From assembly GCA_013695405.1 (NCBI GenBank), contig JACDAO010000726.1, positions 1-6,466 on the forward strand: DNA of 6,466 bases. The letters run 5' to 3'. The notes under the pieces are model-generated. The model saw only the letters and a list, made by a program, of their open reading frames with translations. It ran no database searches and was not told the origin of the DNA. The stretch's first letter is position 1. Every line of letters begins with the position of its first letter. A program made the position numbers and the translations under genes. This stretch comes from Acidobacteriota bacterium (GTDB taxonomy: Bacteria > Acidobacteriota > Vicinamibacteria > Vicinamibacterales > Vicinamibacteraceae). Shown in pieces: positions 5,688-6,466 of the stretch.

Positions 5688-6076
5688 TGGCAGCAGCCGT
5701 GTGTGGCGTGATGGTGTGTGGGGCGGGATTCGCGCAGGCGCAACAGCGCGTCGCGGTCCGGGCCATGCTCGGCACCAACAACGAGAACCCGCCGGTGAGC
5801 TCCGGCGCTCACGGGGAAGCGCTGGTCACCGTCAACCGTGACTCGGGCGAGATCACCTACGAAGCGCGCGCCAGCGACGTGATCCCGCGCCTGGAGCAGG
5901 GCATCCGCGGCTTCGACGACGCGGCGTTTGCGATTGCCAGCGGCGCAGCCTACGTCAACGTTCACACCCAGGTGAACCCGGGCGGCGAGACCCGTGGACA
6001 GCTGTGCCCGACCAGTGCCGCGGCCAACGTGATCAACGGCGTCGCGCTCTGCACGCTGCCGGCCCGCGGCCAGTAG
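5687..6076 (+). CDS. CHRD-domain protein, internally shortened and with a damaged start
   Basis: A 129-residue exported CHRD-type protein, if translated. The start is taken as TTG at 5687, which gives a hydrophobic signal sequence ending AQA near 16-18, but without the usual basic residues and without a Shine-Dalgarno. A TGA in frame at 5678-5680 blocks extension; an ATG at 5677 is one base out of phase. Residues 26-58 match the first part of a CHRD domain (a LGTNNENPPVSSG-like opening and GEITYEA), and 62-106 match the last part (ASDVI, QGI, AYVNVHT, PGGETRGQL). The middle of the domain, which normally carries HIH and about 50-60 residues, is absent, the two parts joining near residue 61. 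Function of CHRD domains is poorly known; they occur in secreted proteins. It may be expressed from a weak start or be a decaying gene. The frame has no internal stop. Confidence 0.65.
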   Translation: MAAAVCGVMVCGAGFAQAQQRVAVRAMLGTNNENPPVSSGAHGEALVTVNRDSGEITYEARASDVIPRLEQGIRGFDDAAFAIASGAAYVNVHTQVNPGGETRGQLCPTSAAANVINGVALCTLPARGQ

Positions 6077-6127
6077 CGGAGTCGGTGCGCGTCTGCCAGG
6101 AGAGGGTGCGCGACCTGCCGCCGCGAT

Positions 6128-6466
6128 CTAGCCGATGAACTTGTAACCCAGCCCGTGCACCGTCAGCAGAAACTGCGGATGCTTCGGGTTGGGTTCGATC
6201 TTCTGCCGCAGCCAGGCCACGTGCACGTCGACGGTTCGCGTCGACGGCATCGCGTTGTAGCCCCAGACCTCATTCAACAGCTGATCGCGGGACACGATCG
6301 CGCCGCGATGCTCGATCATGTGTCGCAGCAGCTGGTATTCGCGCGCTGATAGATCGATAGGTTCCCCGCCGCGGAACACCTCCGCGCTGCGGTAGTCGAT
6401 CCGGACCTCGCCGAACTGATAGCCGTCTGCCGGAGCTGGCGCTGCCGCGGCCGGCACCGCGCGGCG
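6128..6466 (-). CDS. OmpR/PhoB-type response regulator, C-terminal DNA-binding domain (runs off right edge)
   Basis: The visible 112 residues are the winged-helix output domain of a two-component response regulator; the phosphoacceptor receiver domain lies beyond the right edge. After an Ala/Pro linker (about 4-14) come FGEVRIDYRSAEV (18-30), LSAREYQLL (39-47), the recognition region SRDQLLNEVWGY (59-70), STRTVDVHVAWLRQKIE (75-91) and the wing TVHGLGYKF (102-110), all in family order. The open frame continues to the last base of the window, so the start is outside; the GTG at 6457 is inside the linker and is not a likely start. It converges on the CHRD gene with 51 bp between the two stops and no clear terminator there. 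Its sensor kinase and target genes are not visible. Confidence 0.93.
   Translation of the reverse strand, partial: RRAVPAAAAPAPADGYQFGEVRIDYRSAEVFRGGEPIDLSAREYQLLRHMIEHRGAIVSRDQLLNEVWGYNAMPSTRTVDVHVAWLRQKIEPNPKHPQFLLTVHGLGYKFIG

Noticed and set aside
5437..5781. Upstream extension of the PEP-CTERM protein to 324 residues
   Set aside because: The signal peptide begins exactly at the ATG at 5436, which has AGGAG upstream; the extension would run through the promoter-like elements.
6077..6127. Possible bidirectional terminator between the convergent CHRD and response-regulator genes
   Set aside because: The GGTGCGCG sequences there form a direct rather than an inverted repeat, and no stable stem with a T-run is present.

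Overview
The window is GC-rich (roughly two thirds G+C), with GTG and TTG starts used freely. A Tat-exported molybdenum hydroxylase and a PEP-CTERM protein both imply a diderm (Gram-negative type) environmental bacterium. The response-regulator wing and the Pao-like subunits would fit an Acidobacteriota or Pseudomonadota member, but the sequence alone does not settle the taxon.

Layout, left to right. Positions 1-423 (minus) hold the N-terminal half of an EamA/DMT-family transporter that runs off the left edge. Positions 424-508 are a short intergenic stretch with two tandem hairpins. Positions 509-4584 (minus) form one tightly packed operon, read from high to low coordinates: a Tat-signal [2Fe-2S] subunit, a molybdopterin-binding large subunit, an FAD subunit with a four-cysteine insert, and a small Cys/His-rich protein of unknown function. 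The junctions are an 8-nt overlap, a 4-nt GTGA overlap, and an 8-nt gap whose Shine-Dalgarno lies over the previous stop codon, so translation looks coupled throughout. Positions 4585-4755 are the operon leader.

Positions 4756-4783 are a clear Rho-independent terminator for the next gene, a secreted PEP-CTERM protein at 4807-5436 (minus). Upstream of it lie a good sigma-54-type -24/-12 match and two inverted repeats that could be regulator sites. Positions 5687-6076 (plus) encode a CHRD-domain protein that appears to lack the middle of its domain and has a damaged start. Positions 6128-6466 (minus) hold the DNA-binding half of an OmpR-type response regulator that runs off the right edge.

How the genes work together: the three large operon genes make a PaoABC-like (YagTSR-like) heterotrimer, probably periplasmic, that would oxidise aldehydes or aromatic/heterocyclic substrates. 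Electrons would pass from Moco through two [2Fe-2S] clusters to FAD, and possibly to a [4Fe-4S] cluster. The gene order here (FeS, Moco, FAD) differs from E. coli paoA-paoB-paoC, and no PaoD/XdhC-like maturation factor is in view. The small Cys-rich gene at the operon's end is the least explained part and could be an accessory. The PEP-CTERM, CHRD and response-regulator genes show no direct link to the oxidoreductase.
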